From positions 1 to 7,181 of the forward strand of contig JAPLHL010000383.1 of NCBI GenBank assembly GCA_026389655.1: a DNA stretch of 7,181 nucleotides, in the 5' to 3' direction. A program made the translations under genes and the position numbers. The number at the start of each line of letters is the position of its first letter. Within the stretch, counting starts at the first letter, position 1. The notes beneath the pieces are model-generated. The model was not told the DNA's origin, searched no databases, and worked only from the letters and a program-made list of their open reading frames with translations. The DNA is from Chloroflexota bacterium (GTDB lineage: Bacteria; Chloroflexota; Dehalococcoidia; GIF9; UBA5629). Below, piece by piece: positions 6,181 to 7,181 of this stretch.

Positions 6181-7077
6181 ATGAAAGCCAAACTATTTTT
6201 CTTAGAGACACGCCCGCAATTTTTGCTGCTTGCCGTTGTTCTCGGCATCCTGGGCACGTGTATGGCATGGTACGATGGGACTTTCAGCATCGGCAATGCC
6301 ATCCTTGCCGGTATCGGCCTTGTTCTGGCGCACGCAAGCTGCAACGCGCTTAACGACTATTTCGACTATAAGAGCGGTGTGGATAAGGCCACTACAGTTA
6401 CTCCATTCAGCGGTGGAAGCGGTTTAATTAAACAAGGGCTGCTGACATCCAGGGAAGTATTCTGGTTCGGCATGATCTGCCTGCTGATAGACGTACCGAT
6501 CGGCCTGTATTTCTGCATCACCAGGGGCTGGCTTTTGTTGCCGCTTATCCTCGTAGCGGCAATATGCGTGATTTTCTACAGCCCTGTGATACTCAAATGG
6601 TACTGGCCCGAGTGGTCGCCCGGGCTCGGACTGGGCATACTGCCGGTGCTTGGCATGTATTTCTCACAAACCGGCGCATACACGTGGCATGCGCTCATTG
6701 CTTCTATCCCGGCCGGACTACTGGTCCACAACCTGCTTCTGCTTAACGAGTTTCCCGATATTGAAGCCGATAAAGTTGGGCACAGGAAGACCCTGCCGAT
6801 TACACTGGGCCGCAGGGGCGCTGCCATCTTCTATACGACATTCACCATACTTGTTTACGTATGGATAGTTGGGGCCGTTGCCTTAAAAGCTATACCGGTA
6901 TTTACTTTGCTGGGACTGCTGACAATCCCACTGGCAATCAAGGCCATCCGGGGCTCTTTTCACAGTGAAGACCCGGCCAAGCTGATGCCGGCCATGGCCA
7001 GCAACGTGCTCGTCGTACTTTTGACCCTGTTTCTCATGGCGGTTGGCTATATATTGTCAGGGATATTCAAGTTCTAA
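6181..7077 (+). CDS. menA: UbiA-family prenyltransferase, probably MenA (DHNA prenyltransferase)
   Basis: A 298-residue integral membrane protein with about eight hydrophobic segments. UbiA enzymes attach a polyprenyl chain to an aromatic acceptor in the membrane. The two Asp-rich Mg-diphosphate motifs are present: NDYFDYKSGVD (58-68) and NEFPDIEADKVGHRKT (189-204, with Asp193-x3-Asp197). PFSGGSG (75-81) follows the first motif. The pattern fits 1,4-dihydroxy-2-naphthoate prenyltransferase, and the next gene, which methylates demethylmenaquinone, supports menaquinone as product. The start is supported by AGGGAG (6168-6173), 7 nt before the ATG. It follows hisD by 29 nt with no terminator, so it is probably read from the his promoter at least in part. 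Family is certain; acceptor specificity is inferred from context. Confidence 0.85.
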   Translation: MKAKLFFLETRPQFLLLAVVLGILGTCMAWYDGTFSIGNAILAGIGLVLAHASCNALNDYFDYKSGVDKATTVTPFSGGSGLIKQGLLTSREVFWFGMICLLIDVPIGLYFCITRGWLLLPLILVAAICVIFYSPVILKWYWPEWSPGLGLGILPVLGMYFSQTGAYTWHALIASIPAGLLVHNLLLLNEFPDIEADKVGHRKTLPITLGRRGAAIFYTTFTILVYVWIVGAVALKAIPVFTLLGLLTIPLAIKAIRGSFHSEDPAKLMPAMASNVLVVLLTLFLMAVGYILSGIFKF

Positions 7078-7092
7078 ATACCGGAGCATAGA

Positions 7093-7181
7093 TTGGAACA
7101 ATCAAGCAAGCCACTTCACCGCATGTTCGACGCTATACCGAAGCAGTATGACCTGATTAATCATGTCATCACGCTGGGCAT
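7093..7181 (+). CDS. ubiE: Demethylmenaquinone methyltransferase (MenG/UbiE), N-terminal fragment
   Basis: The first 29 full codons are visible before the window ends. The peptide contains HRMFDAIPKQYDLINHVITLG (residues 9-29), the conserved opening of UbiE/MenG SAM-dependent methyltransferases (family pattern MFdxIaxxYDxxNxxxTLG). These methylate the quinone ring as the last step of menaquinone synthesis. The likely start is TTG at 7093, preceded by CGGAG (7082-7086) at a 6-nt spacing. An ATG at codon 11 falls within the conserved block and is too late. It lies 15 nt after menA, so the two are very likely co-transcribed. The SAM-binding domain is outside the window. Confidence 0.85.
   Translation, partial: MEQSSKPLHRMFDAIPKQYDLINHVITLG

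Overview
This 7.2 kb window looks like ordinary, gene-dense chromosome from an anaerobic bacterium. The gene families and moderate GC fit a Chloroflexota/Dehalococcoidia-type organism. This is inferred from family resemblance (the methyltransferase, the MenA/MenG pair, HisZ beside HisG) and is only moderately confident. No RNA genes, CRISPR arrays, insertion sequences or prophage genes are visible.

Left part (1-2052). The window opens with the 5' end of a minus-strand gene for an NfeD/ClpP-like membrane serine protease. Divergent from it is a plus-strand SAM-dependent methyltransferase (300-824). A small multi-pass membrane protein resembling DUF5684 (893-1303) follows with its own promoter. 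A strong hairpin terminator (1323-1356) separates it from a convergent minus-strand gene for an isoprenylcysteine-methyltransferase-like integral membrane protein (1366-2052).

Right part (2195-7181). A tightly packed plus-strand run starts from a promoter placed back-to-back with that of the membrane methyltransferase. It holds hisZ, hisG, hisD, menA-like and menG/ubiE-like (cut by the window edge). hisZ/hisG overlap by 11 nt, hisG/hisD overlap by 4 nt (ATGA), and the next gaps are 29 and 15 nt with no terminator. The first three genes supply the first and last steps of histidine synthesis. The last two supply the prenylation and C-methylation steps of menaquinone synthesis.

The most interesting item is hisG. 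It encodes a 477-residue protein made of two tandem, diverged copies of the short HisG catalytic core in one unbroken frame. The copies have decayed in complementary places. The N-terminal copy keeps the ALPKGK motif but has lost the PRPP loop. The C-terminal copy keeps the PRPP loop and TGKD motif but has lost the PKG motif. This suggests a covalent HisG pseudo-dimer with one composite or asymmetric active site, working with a HisZ regulatory subunit encoded just upstream.
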